This document shows, piece by piece, positions 8,204 through 15,648 of a DNA stretch of 32,571 bases (within the stretch, counting starts at the first letter, position 1; each line of letters starts with the position of its first letter). The notes beneath the pieces were generated by a model, which saw nothing but the letters and a program-made list of their open reading frames with translations, made no database searches and was not told where the DNA came from. The translations under genes were made by a program, and so were the position numbers. This DNA is from JBAVVD01 sp049697115 (lineage in GTDB: Bacteria; Acidobacteriota; Aminicenantia; Aminicenantales; UBA4085): the NCBI GenBank assembly GCA_049697115.1, contig JBAVVD010000027.1, positions 1 through 32,571 of the forward strand, read 5' to 3'.

Positions 8204-9604
8204 TCAGCGAAGCTTTCCGCGGGCCAGTGAGGCAAACACACCACCGAAGCAGAGGGCGGCGAAAAGAATAAAAGCCGTCCTGAGGCTGACCAGGAAGAGA
8301 GGAAAATAAGCCGGCGTAATCTGGACATTCCCGATATGGATGGAAAAAATGAGCACGGCTACGCCCATGCTCAGCATCTGGCCGGTCAGACGCATCGTGC
8401 CCAGCATGGCTGAGCCCACACCGTAAAATCTTCTCTCCACAGAGGACATGATGGCATTCGTGTTGGGAGAGGAAAAAAGGGCAAAACCGAAGCCGAGAAG
8501 AATCAAACCGGCGATGATAAATCCGAGCGTCGTCTTTTCTCCCAGGAAACACAGGAGCAAGAGGCCGGCTGCAGAAAGGCTCATGCCGGCAGAAGCAATG
8601 AGGCGCGGCTCAATTCTGTCCGAAAGCCGGCCGGCCAGAGGTGAAAAAGCGGCCATGACCGCGGGCTGGGCGATCAGAATCAATCCGGCCTGCTGCGGGC
8701 TGAGTCCTTTGATGTACTGAAGATAAAGGCTCAAAAGGAACCCGACGGCAAATGTGGCGCTGTAGTTGATCAGAGCGGCCAGATTGGAGAAGGCAAACAC
8801 CGTGTTTTTCCGGAAAAGATTCATGTTTAAAACAGGACTGGGTGTCTTTGTCTCCCAGCGGATAAAACCCAGAACTCCAAGGACGCCGACAAAAAGAAGT
8901 CCGGCTCCGGATAGTCTGGGAAGCCGGGTAAATCCCAGCATGATGGCAATGAGTGTGAATCCAAGAATGATGGAGCCGGTGAGATCGAACCTGTCTCCTC
9001 TGGCTTCGGCCCACTCCCTCTTCATCTTCCAGACGATGAGTCCAATAATAATCAGGCCCGTGACACAGTTGACGACAAAAATACTCCGCCAGCCAAAATT
9101 CTGGGTCAGGATGCCGCCCAGCACAGGTCCCAGAGACAATCCGAGGTAAGTGGAAGCGACGCTCAGACCGAGCGCCTTTCCCCTTTCTCCAACAGGAAAG
9201 ACCGAAGTGAGAATGGCCGTTCCGGTGCCGAACATCATCGCGCCGCCGATTCCCTGCAAAGTCCGGAAAATGATGAGCGCCGCCGCTGATCCTGATACCG
9301 CAGAAAGGAAAGAAAAGAGAGAATAAATGAAGATACCGGAGGCGAAGATTTTTTTCCTTCCCGTAATATCTGCAATCTTTCCGAAGGGAACAAGGAAGAT
9401 GGCCGCAGCCAGAAGATAGGTCGTGGCGACCCAGCCCAGGAGGACGGCATCCATATGGAATTCCCTGCCGATGGACGGCAGCGCGATGTTGATCGAAGAC
9501 CCCATAAACGGAGTGAGAAAGGCCGCCATCGCGGCCACCACAAGGACCACACGTTTCATCGAATGATCGCCCGCTGGATTCATTTCGGTCGTCTTCTCTG
9601 TCAT
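8204..9604 (-). CDS. MFS transporter, DHA2-type drug exporter
   Basis: This 466-residue inner-membrane protein has about 14 hydrophobic segments and belongs to the drug:H+ antiporter-2 (EmrB/QacA-like) group of the major facilitator superfamily. The conserved loop GKIADITGRKKIFASG after the second segment matches MFS motif A. GLSLGPVLGGILTQNFGW in the fifth segment matches motif C, typical of antiporters. Substrate cannot be told. There is no membrane-fusion partner or regulator next to it, and the flanking genes face away or are unrelated. The start is uncertain: the ATG at 9604 gives the longest product, but ATGs at residues 7 and 16 are possible and none has a strong ribosome binding site. 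Confidence 0.85.
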   Translation of the reverse strand: MTEKTTEMNPAGDHSMKRVVLVVAAMAAFLTPFMGSSINIALPSIGREFHMDAVLLGWVATTYLLAAAIFLVPFGKIADITGRKKIFASGIFIYSLFSFLSAVSGSAAALIIFRTLQGIGGAMMFGTGTAILTSVFPVGERGKALGLSVASTYLGLSLGPVLGGILTQNFGWRSIFVVNCVTGLIIIGLIVWKMKREWAEARGDRFDLTGSIILGFTLIAIMLGFTRLPRLSGAGLLFVGVLGVLGFIRWETKTPSPVLNMNLFRKNTVFAFSNLAALINYSATFAVGFLLSLYLQYIKGLSPQQAGLILIAQPAVMAAFSPLAGRLSDRIEPRLIASAGMSLSAAGLLLLCFLGEKTTLGFIIAGLILLGFGFALFSSPNTNAIMSSVERRFYGVGSAMLGTMRLTGQMLSMGVAVLIFSIHIGNVQITPAYFPLFLVSLRTAFILFAALCFGGVFASLARGKLR

Positions 9605-9879
9605 TCCAGTATCCCGGGCTGTCTTTCCGGATCCCCGGCCGTGTGTCCATGGCCGGAAACAGCCCCGATCTCAAGCCTGTAGAAAAAACTATACTACCAC
9701 ATCCTTTTTGAATTTCAATAATGTTTCATCCTGCCAACGCGTCTGCTGCGCTCTAGTCAAACGGGAACTCTCCAGGCCCCAATTTAATTTCTTCGACAAT
9801 CTTGGGGATATTATCAGTCTTGACTTCAATTGTGGGCCAAGGGTATCTTTTTTGCGATGAGGCAATAGCGACCTCTTTA

Positions 9880-9903
9880 GAACGTTTTCGCGTCTCGCAC
9901 GTC
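9880..9903 (+). promoter_or_regulatory. Candidate ECF-sigma promoter of the sigma operon
   Basis: GAAC (9880-9883) and CGTC (9900-9903) are spaced by exactly 16 bp, the classic arrangement for ECF sigma promoters, which would make the operon autoregulated. The two bases before GAAC are TA rather than the usual GG, weakening the match. The remaining 9605-9879 intergenic stretch shows no gene or clear structure. Confidence 0.35.
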
Positions 9904-9910
9904 TTATGAG

Positions 9911-10555
9911 GTGAAGACGGATGAAGAGATGGATGTCACGATGACGAAGGACGAAGTGGTATTCCTGCCTGATATCGTCTCTTGCGATCCGGCTTCTTTC
10001 GAGGAACTGTATGAAATGTACCGGACACACATTTACCGTTTTGCCTGTGCCCTGACCGGCGACACCGGAGAAGCCGAGGATCTCTTCCAGGATACCTGGC
10101 TTCGAGTGGCGCAGGCTTTCCGGAGACGCCCTCAAGGAGAGGGTTTCAGAGCCTGGATTTTCACGATTGCCGCGAACCTTCACAGGGACCTGTTGAGAAA
10201 AAAGAAGGTCCGGAGGATGCTGTCGTTCGGGTCCGGCCGAAAAAGCCCTGTCCTGAATTGGGAATCGGGGGAAGCATCGACGGGAGACCACTCGGTTCGA
10301 ACGGATTCCCAAATGTGCCTCCGCCGGGCCATCTCGGAGCTCCGCCCCAAGCAGCGCCGGATTTTCATCCTGAAGCAAATCGAAGGTTTCAAGCACCAGG
10401 AGATCGGCAGGATCCTCAATATTCCGGAGAACACCGTCCGGACGCTTTTTCACAGGGCGGTCAAACGGCTCCAGAGCGAGCTCGCGGAGTTCGATCCTGC
10501 CGGCACGCGGCTGGGATCGCGGCCGGAACTTGAAGAAAAGGAGACAATCCCATGA
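9911..10555 (+). CDS. ECF-family RNA polymerase sigma factor
   Basis: This 214-residue protein has region 2 (about residues 28-95, with EAEDLFQDTWLRVAQAF and RAWIFTIAANLHRDLLRKK) and region 4 (about 145-195, with LRPKQRRIFILKQIEGFKHQ followed by EIGRILNIPENTVRTLFHRA, the -35-binding helix-turn-helix). Length and layout are those of an ECF sigma factor. The stop overlaps the next start as ATGA, coupling it to a zinc-finger anti-sigma factor. The first possible start is the GTG at 9911; ATGs at 9929 and 9941 are also in frame and none has a clear ribosome binding site. If the promoter at 9880-9903 is real, the 9929 start is more likely than 9911. Confidence 0.9.
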   Translation: MKTDEEMDVTMTKDEVVFLPDIVSCDPASFEELYEMYRTHIYRFACALTGDTGEAEDLFQDTWLRVAQAFRRRPQGEGFRAWIFTIAANLHRDLLRKKKVRRMLSFGSGRKSPVLNWESGEASTGDHSVRTDSQMCLRRAISELRPKQRRIFILKQIEGFKHQEIGRILNIPENTVRTLFHRAVKRLQSELAEFDPAGTRLGSRPELEEKETIP

Positions 10556-11046
10556 CCTGCAGGGATATCGAACGGTTGATCCTTGAGCGCGACGACCGGC
10601 CCCTAAGTCAGGAGGAGCGGCGAGCTGTCGAGGAGCACCTGCGCGGCTGCGAAAACTGCCGGCTTTTCGAATCCGGATTCGCCGGGATCCGCAAGGAGCT
10701 GCGGGGCATCGAATGGGAAATCCTTCCGGAACCGCTCAGCTTCAGGACCAAACGAATGGCCCTGGATGTTATGGGCGGGAAGACGGCAAAAGAGTCAGCG
10801 GCACGCCGGCGGATGTCCGTTCCAGCGGCGATCCTTGCGGCACTTGCGATTCTGACGATCCTGACCGTGATCTGGGTGACCGGGACGCTCATTGATCTCG
10901 CGCCGGAGCCAACGCTCAAAGACCTGCCGATCGCCGCATGGGGAGCTCTCCTTCTCATTGCCCAGAACGCCCTGATCCTTTTCTTCACACCGGTCATTCT
11001 CCGGGCCATGAGACTTTCGAAAAACGGAAACCATGGATATCAATGA
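10552..11046 (+). CDS. Zinc-finger anti-sigma factor, membrane-anchored
   Basis: The 164-residue product begins with a ZAS/zf-HC2 domain: Cys3, then His29-x3-Cys33-x2-Cys36, the zinc site that binds and inhibits ECF sigma factors. Two hydrophobic segments follow (about 91-112 and 127-150), so the protein should sit in the inner membrane with its zinc domain in the cytoplasm. It overlaps the sigma gene by 4 bp, which fits stoichiometric expression. The periplasmic part is only about 15 residues, so sensing is either through the membrane, by zinc-site oxidation, or through a partner; the protein encoded next is a candidate. Confidence 0.85.
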   Translation: MTCRDIERLILERDDRPLSQEERRAVEEHLRGCENCRLFESGFAGIRKELRGIEWEILPEPLSFRTKRMALDVMGGKTAKESAARRRMSVPAAILAALAILTILTVIWVTGTLIDLAPEPTLKDLPIAAWGALLLIAQNALILFFTPVILRAMRLSKNGNHGYQ

Positions 11047-11076
11047 AAACTTGTCAACGACAATAAGGAGGTCGAA

Positions 11077-11631
11077 ATGTCGACATCGAATAATGGAAAA
11101 ACGGTCGCCCTCGTCATTTTGGTTGTGATATTAATGCTTCTCGCCTTCCGTTCAATCTTTTTCGTTCTTCCCTTCGGGATATTTCCCGGTATCACCCATA
11201 TGTTTCGGGACACCGGCCGGACTTTCTGGACGGTCACTGATTTCGGATTCCTGAAGCTCTTCCCTTTGGTTTTCCTTCCATTGGCCCTTTTGGCTCTCTG
11301 GGTGTATGTGATCATCTGGGTCTACCGCGATGCCGAACGCAAGGGTATGAATGGGCTTCTCTGGGCCCTCTTGGTCCTCATCGGCAACATCATCGGGCTG
11401 ATTATCTACCTCATCATCCGCAGCGAATCTTCGGCGAAACCGAGAGAGATCCTTTCGGAAAAATGTCCGAGCTGCGGGAACAACGTGACGGCCGGGTTCA
11501 CCTACTGTCCCAACTGCGGAGCAAGACTGAAGCCGGTCTGTCCCGGCTGCCAAAAGCCTATGGACCGGAGCTGGAAAGTCTGTCCGAGCTGCGGCACCCG
11601 TATGGACGCCGAGAAGTCCGAGCCGACCTGA
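11077..11631 (+). CDS. Membrane protein with C-terminal double zinc ribbon
   Basis: The 184-residue protein has hydrophobic segments near residues 8-35, 62-85 and 94-113. The last two enclose WVYRDAERKGMNGLLWAL, the PLDc_N-like membrane hairpin seen in many small bacterial membrane proteins. The C-terminal 55 residues carry four CxxC pairs (CPSC, CPNC, CPGC, CPSC) forming two zinc ribbons. An AAGGAGG ribosome binding site lies just before the ATG. It lies 30 bp after the anti-sigma gene on the same strand, so it is probably the third gene of the operon. Function unknown; a role in sensing or in zinc-dependent partner binding is inference. The 284-bp gap to 11916 holds only a weak GC-rich dyad near 11666-11692. 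Confidence 0.75.
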   Translation: MSTSNNGKTVALVILVVILMLLAFRSIFFVLPFGIFPGITHMFRDTGRTFWTVTDFGFLKLFPLVFLPLALLALWVYVIIWVYRDAERKGMNGLLWALLVLIGNIIGLIIYLIIRSESSAKPREILSEKCPSCGNNVTAGFTYCPNCGARLKPVCPGCQKPMDRSWKVCPSCGTRMDAEKSEPT

Positions 11632-11915
11632 TCCCATCGGATGGTCCTTTCCTGAAAACCAGCAGCGCGGCGCTCTCAAGCCGCCTTTCACATCTTTTTG
11701 AGTCGGAATTTTCTCGCTCATTATTCTTCCATTTTCCGCTTTTTCGCTCTTTTTAAAATTAATCATCAATGATCGATGTGGTATAAACAACACGGACTTT
11801 CCCCACGCGTGGAGGAAGCCAAAAGGGGAAAAATTTATTATAAAAGCACCCTTTTCAGATTTCGATAATGGAATGCCCCATTGGCGTTTTGATTAAATAG
11901 AGAGCATAGTCCGAT

Positions 11916-12260
11916 TTATTTTTTCGCCGACGGATTCTTCGCCGCATAATTAAATGCGCCGAAATAATTTTGCCAATTTTTATCACTGGAGCGATAAATA
12001 TTCTCGCACAAAAAATAATCGATCAAAGCCTCCCTGAGGCGGGTCAATTCTCTCAGCCGCGGCCTCGATTGAACGGCGGCTTCAATGGTTAAATCTAAAA
12101 GCTCCAAAGCTCTTTCCAGGGCCAGCCGACTGTATTCCTGATTTTTTTGTCGCCAGCTTATTGTTCGAAAGACTTCGCTCCCGATATTGGCCATCTGTTC
12201 GCAAAACGATAATTTTTGCCAGCGTTCCAAAGTTAAGTTCTTGTGATGAACTATTTTCAT
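11916..12260 (-). CDS. Conserved small hypothetical protein, paired with DUF5674
   Basis: The 114-residue, mostly alpha-helical soluble protein has no signal peptide or membrane segment. I recall similar proteins, with a KIVHHKNLTLERWQKLSF-like start and an NWQNYFGAFNYAA-like end, as uncharacterised families in uncultured bacteria, but know no function. The ATG overlaps the stop of the upstream DUF5674 gene (TCAT on plus strand, 12257-12260), so the two are translationally coupled. Two tiny overlapping genes with no other partners recall a toxin-antitoxin arrangement, but no toxin motif is visible. Confidence 0.65.
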   Translation of the reverse strand: MKIVHHKNLTLERWQKLSFCEQMANIGSEVFRTISWRQKNQEYSRLALERALELLDLTIEAAVQSRPRLRELTRLREALIDYFLCENIYRSSDKNWQNYFGAFNYAAKNPSAKK

Positions 12261-12598
12261 CTCTTGACCAGCTTGTTGACAATGTCAATGATTTTCCGCC
12301 GAATTTCAGGATTGTCCACTCCGCGCGTTCGATTCCCCTGGCTCGGCCGCAGATTAATCATAGAGTCGAATTCAATCCAGTCGTCTTCCCGCAGTTCAGG
12401 ATAGATGTTGATACCCCATAGATTTTCCTGTCTGGAACCATTTTCCAAAAGTGCGGCCTCTTCGTCGGAATGCAGCTCGGCGTCGACCGACATGATCTCT
12501 TTTTCAACATCAACCACGGCCTTAACCATAATGCCGAACCGTTCTTCGCCCATTTTTTTTAGTTCTTCAAGAGATATTATTTCGGAAATGGTTTTCAT
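12257..12598 (-). CDS. DUF5674 family protein
   Basis: The 113-residue soluble protein contains the acidic stretch VDVEKEIMSVDAELHSDEEA, a WGINIYPEL segment and IEFDSMINLRPSQGNRTRGV, which I recognise as DUF5674; its function is unknown. It is the first gene of a two-gene unit. There is no Shine-Dalgarno sequence before the ATG. Instead an extended -10 (TGA-TAAAAT) ends 6 bp upstream, implying a leaderless transcript. Confidence 0.72.
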   Translation of the reverse strand: MKTISEIISLEELKKMGEERFGIMVKAVVDVEKEIMSVDAELHSDEEAALLENGSRQENLWGINIYPELREDDWIEFDSMINLRPSQGNRTRGVDNPEIRRKIIDIVNKLVKR

Positions 12599-12604
12599 GT
12601 ATTG

Positions 12605-12633
12605 ATTTTATCATAAATCCCTCTGTGCACGAA
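12605..12633 (-). promoter_or_regulatory. Extended -10 promoter of the DUF5674 pair
   Basis: On the minus strand TTCGTG (12633-12628), a 17-bp spacer and TAAAAT (12610-12605) preceded by TGA form an extended -10 promoter. Only 6 bp separate the -10 from the ATG, so transcription would begin at or next to the start codon. Confidence 0.4.
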
Positions 12634-12714
12634 CTTCATCATTCATCCTGACAATAAATCACAGAAGCCTGGGACCGAAATGCCGCTTTAGCCGATATTC
12701 AAAACTCGCTGACC

Positions 12715-12846
12715 ATGAATCTCCCGGATATCACGGATTTGGAAATGCTTCCAGAAGAGAGGGCCGAATTTGAATTAGTGGAAATGCGTGCTAAAATAAT
12801 GAAATCCTATTATTCAAAAATGACGGATCCAAGGAGCTCAAAATGA
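12715..12846 (+). CDS. Possible 43-residue ORF coupled to the deacetylase gene
   Basis: The frame ATG-AAT-CTC onward encodes MNLPDITDLEMLPEERAEFE and ends MTDPRSSK, with its TGA overlapping the deacetylase ATG (ATGA at 12843-12846). The frame is open further upstream to a TAA near 12652, and codon usage looks protein-like (a helix rich in Glu and Met), so it could equally be the tail of a lost gene. No ribosome binding site is clear. Family not recognised. Confidence 0.25.
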   Translation: MNLPDITDLEMLPEERAEFELVEMRAKIMKSYYSKMTDPRSSK

Positions 12847-13802
12847 AAAAATATTGTATTTTTGCGGCATGTCTCTTTTTGATCCCTGTCCTGGGCATTG
12901 GGGCTCAAACAGGGAAAAAACAGGAAGAGCCGCCCTGGCAGTGGAGCATTGAGAAAGTCCAATCCGTGGTCAACAAAGTCCGGGCAGGCAAAGACCTGAC
13001 TCCTGTATCCTGGCCGAATGGAGCGAGAGTCGCAGTGGCACTCTCCTTTGATTTCGATGCAGAGACAAACGCTCTCCGAGACAAGGACTTCTCTCCGGGC
13101 GTCCTTTCCCAGGGAGAGTACGCGGCCCGAACCGCCATCCCCAGAATTCTCGCTCTTCTGGACAAGTATCAGATACCGGCTTCGTTTTTTGTGCCAGCGA
13201 TAACGGCCAAGCTTCATCCTGAAGAAATTCAAGCGATTGTCGCCAGAGGCCGCCACGAAATCGGAATCCACGGCTGGATTCATGAACGGAATTCCCTGCT
13301 CGCCGAAGCCGAAGAAAGAGAATTGATGCAAAAATCTTTTGCCGTCCTGAAGGAGGCCACAGGTAAAGCGCCCTCAGGAATCCGGACTCCGTCCTGGGAC
13401 TTCAGTCCATTCACACTTAAAATCATCAGAGAACTTGGACTCCTCTACGACAGCAGCCTCATGGCGGACGACCGCCCCTATGAAATTCTGGAAGAAGGCA
13501 AGCCGACCGGAGTCGTCGAGCTTCCAGTGGAATGGCTTCTGGATGATTATCCATATTTTGGTTTTGATCGATACACCAGCGTCCGCCCCCATATCACGCC
13601 GACAGAAGTTTTTTCCATCTGGGCTTCGGAATTTGATAAAGCCTTTGAAGAGGGCACTGTTTTCGTCTTAACCATGCATCCCAAGTATATCGGCCACCGC
13701 AGCCGGATGGTAATGCTGGAAAAACTCATTCAATATATTCTGGGCAAAAGAAATGTCTGGTTTGCGACGCACGAAGATATCGCCCGGTATATCAAAAAAT
13801 AG
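12843..13802 (+). CDS. Secreted polysaccharide deacetylase (NodB domain)
   Basis: The 319-residue protein has a signal peptide (residues 1-20, ending GIGAQ) and a NodB carbohydrate esterase-4 domain. Motif 1 is SFDFDAET, supplying the catalytic Asp and metal Asp. Motif 2 is HGWIHE, the H-x3-H metal site. Motif 3 is RTPSWDFS. A C-terminal TMHPKYIGHRSR supplies the late histidine. The layout, with a short N-terminal extension and the SFDFD form, resembles the HpPgdA/PuuE-like branch rather than classic chitin deacetylases, so the substrate (peptidoglycan, another polysaccharide or a small cyclic amide) is open. An AAGGAG ribosome binding site precedes the ATG. It lies near lpxR, another envelope-modifying enzyme. 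Confidence 0.87.
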   Translation: MKKYCIFAACLFLIPVLGIGAQTGKKQEEPPWQWSIEKVQSVVNKVRAGKDLTPVSWPNGARVAVALSFDFDAETNALRDKDFSPGVLSQGEYAARTAIPRILALLDKYQIPASFFVPAITAKLHPEEIQAIVARGRHEIGIHGWIHERNSLLAEAEERELMQKSFAVLKEATGKAPSGIRTPSWDFSPFTLKIIRELGLLYDSSLMADDRPYEILEEGKPTGVVELPVEWLLDDYPYFGFDRYTSVRPHITPTEVFSIWASEFDKAFEEGTVFVLTMHPKYIGHRSRMVMLEKLIQYILGKRNVWFATHEDIARYIKK

Positions 13803-13809
13803 GATATTA

Positions 13810-14232
13810 ATACGAACGCAATAAATGACGTGACAGAATATATACGGCGCTAGGGCCGATCAAACATTGGTACTTTATTGGTTCACTTCCATTCTGTGTG
13901 GATTCATTTAAGAAAGATATCCGGAATGGCTAAAGCGACCATTGAAGGTTTAGCCTTCCCGAGCCGCTCCTGGAGGGAACGCGGCTCTGCCGGGCGGCGA
14001 GGATGTTTGAGCTCTTCCCGGAAAAGGGAAATGCATTGGAAAAAATGGGGGCTTTCCCCCATTTTTTAATCTTCCTTTTAATGGAAAAATCAATGATGCG
14101 AGTTCCGCAGCCGCCTCCAGGAGCGGAGAGGGAACGGCGTGAAAAACCTGAAGAGGAGCGCAGCCATTCCGGATATCTCCTTTCTCACTCTCACAGAATG
14201 GAAGAGAACCACTTTATTTATTGCGTTTGTAT
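13810..14232. mobile_element. Nested inverted-repeat element, MITE-like
   Basis: This 423-bp gene-free segment folds back on itself. TA plus ATACGAACGCAATAAAT at 13808-13826 matches 14216-14234 inverted (18 of 19). GTTCACTTCCATTCTGTG at 13881-13898 matches about 14191-14208 (17 of 18). GATATCCGGAATGGCT at 13916-13931 matches 14162-14177 (16 of 16). CCGCTCCTGGAGG at 13964-13976 matches 14114-14126 (13 of 13). The centre is a 12-bp perfect hairpin at 14040-14067. Both ends are flanked by TA. The end motif CGxACGCAATAAAT resembles the IS630 terminal repeat in this window (CGGAGCAATAAAT). A non-autonomous element moved by an IS630-like transposase is the best reading; a long structured RNA is the alternative. 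Confidence 0.6.
14040..14067. terminator. Bidirectional intrinsic terminator inside the palindromic element
   Basis: AAAAAATGGGGG and CCCCCATTTTTT are perfect 12-bp arms around the loop CTTT. The G5/C5 stem followed by T6 on either strand is a textbook rho-independent terminator in both directions. It would end deacetylase transcription and insulate lpxR. Confidence 0.75.
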
Positions 14233-14322
14233 TAGATAACGTTCCAACTTCTGGCGCATTTCGGGACCGGCCTGACCTCATCTTCATGTTCAATCGATAA
14301 ATTTGGGAGTTCCATCGGACTA

Positions 14323-14352
14323 TTGACAGGTGCCGTCCGCTAATTTTATAGT
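14323..14352 (+). promoter_or_regulatory. Sigma70-type promoter of the lpxR-like gene
   Basis: TTGACA (14323-14328) and TATAGT (14347-14352) are separated by 18 bp. The predicted start of transcription, near 14359, rules out the most upstream in-frame ATG (14330) as the translation start. Confidence 0.5.
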
Positions 14353-14452
14353 TGGGCCTTCGATTTCCCTCATGGCTGCAGAGCGAAGAGTTGAGAACGC
14401 CGGAAAACATACGCTTGGAAAGGAGGAAGCCGATCCCGAGCTGCTGCACAGG

Positions 14453-15487
14453 ATGAGAATGAAGTTCAGGCCATCCGCACAGAGGTTCCTATTTTTTCTC
14501 CTTATCTGCGGAATTCTGACCATTCCGATATTGGCTCAAACAGAGAAGCGAATAAAGTTCGGAACCTTCAGTCTGTATTTTGAAAATGACTTTTTTGCCG
14601 GAACGGACCGCTGCTTTACCGGCGGAGTCAAACTTTCCTGGGTATCGAAAGACCTGGAAAATTATCACGAAAGCTCCTGGCTGCAATGGCTGCCGTTTGT
14701 GGACCAGCCGGAATTTCAACATGCGATTTCCTTATCTTTAGGGCAAAACATCAACACTCCCGATGACATCACCCGCAGTGATCTGGTTGTCGATGACCGG
14801 CCTTATGCCGGCTGGTTCTATCTGGAATTTGGCATTCACAGCAAAGGCCAAAGACGAATGGATACTCTGGCGATACTCCTTGGACTGATTGGACCTCAAA
14901 CTTTTTCAGAGGACCTGCAGAAACTGTTCCATAATTTGGTCGGCGGAATATGGCCGGAAGGCTGGCACCACCAGCTCAAGAGTGAATTCACCGCAGGCCT
15001 GCACTATGAACGCAAACTGAAGTGGCTGCATAGGAACGGCCGCCGGGGATTTGGATTCGATTTCATTCCCCATATGGGGTCCGGAATAGGGAACGTGTAC
15101 ACGTATGCCAACGCGGGTTTTCAGGGCCGAATGGGATGGAATTTGCCTGCGGATTTTGGCGTGTCTCTCCTTCGTCCGGGAGGAGAAAGTAACGTCAATT
15201 TTTCCGGAGACGGCACTTCGCCGTTGGCCCGCCCCAGATTCGGAATCCATGCCTTTGCCGCGCTGGACGGTCGACTTGTGCTGCGCGACATCTTTCTCGA
15301 CGGCAACACGCTGCGCCGAAGTCATCATGTCGATAAAAACCTGTTCACGGCGGATATCCTGGCGGGAGTGAGGTTCACCTACGGCCGATTCGACATCAGC
15401 TATACCTATGTGTACTGGACAAAACACTTTAAGACCGAGAAAAGAGGGCACATTTTCGGAATGCTCTGCCTGTCGTATTCCCTATGA
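14453..15487 (+). CDS. lpxR: LpxR-family lipid A 3'-O-deacylase (DUF2219)
   Basis: LpxR enzymes are outer-membrane 12-strand barrels that remove the 3'-acyloxyacyl chain from lipid A. Conserved blocks are present: the N-terminal FENDFFAGTDRCFTGGVKLS with the Asn-Asp pair, DDRPYAGWFY, DTLAILLGLIGP, and LFHNLVGGIWPEGWHHQLKS followed by Glu, containing the catalytic-type His and Glu. The C-terminus ends in a Tyr-Ser-Leu strand as barrels do. I chose the ATG at 14453 because it directly precedes a signal peptide (MRMKFRPSAQRFLFFLLI). The frame is open to 14330, but that start lies upstream of the likely transcription start; 14372 remains possible. There is an AGGAGG at 14421, too far from the chosen ATG. 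It implies a lipid A outer membrane. Confidence 0.85.
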   Translation: MRMKFRPSAQRFLFFLLICGILTIPILAQTEKRIKFGTFSLYFENDFFAGTDRCFTGGVKLSWVSKDLENYHESSWLQWLPFVDQPEFQHAISLSLGQNINTPDDITRSDLVVDDRPYAGWFYLEFGIHSKGQRRMDTLAILLGLIGPQTFSEDLQKLFHNLVGGIWPEGWHHQLKSEFTAGLHYERKLKWLHRNGRRGFGFDFIPHMGSGIGNVYTYANAGFQGRMGWNLPADFGVSLLRPGGESNVNFSGDGTSPLARPRFGIHAFAALDGRLVLRDIFLDGNTLRRSHHVDKNLFTADILAGVRFTYGRFDISYTYVYWTKHFKTEKRGHIFGMLCLSYSL

Positions 15488-15648
15488 AGAGAACGCTCTC
15501 TCTTTCAGCCAGATTCCCCTACCTGGAAGAAAACCAGATGTCGATGCTTTTGAAAAATAATATAATAAGGAAGAAAGGGCCGCGAACGTCGTCTAAATTG
15601 TAGAGTATTATCATTCCATTCATTAAAATATTTTAAAGAGGAGGTCAG

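Noticed and set aside
8610..9674. Minus-strand frame of 354 codons over the MFS gene
   Set aside because: It is a shifted frame of the transporter with no membrane pattern; the overlapping frame 8204-9604 has MFS motifs A and C.
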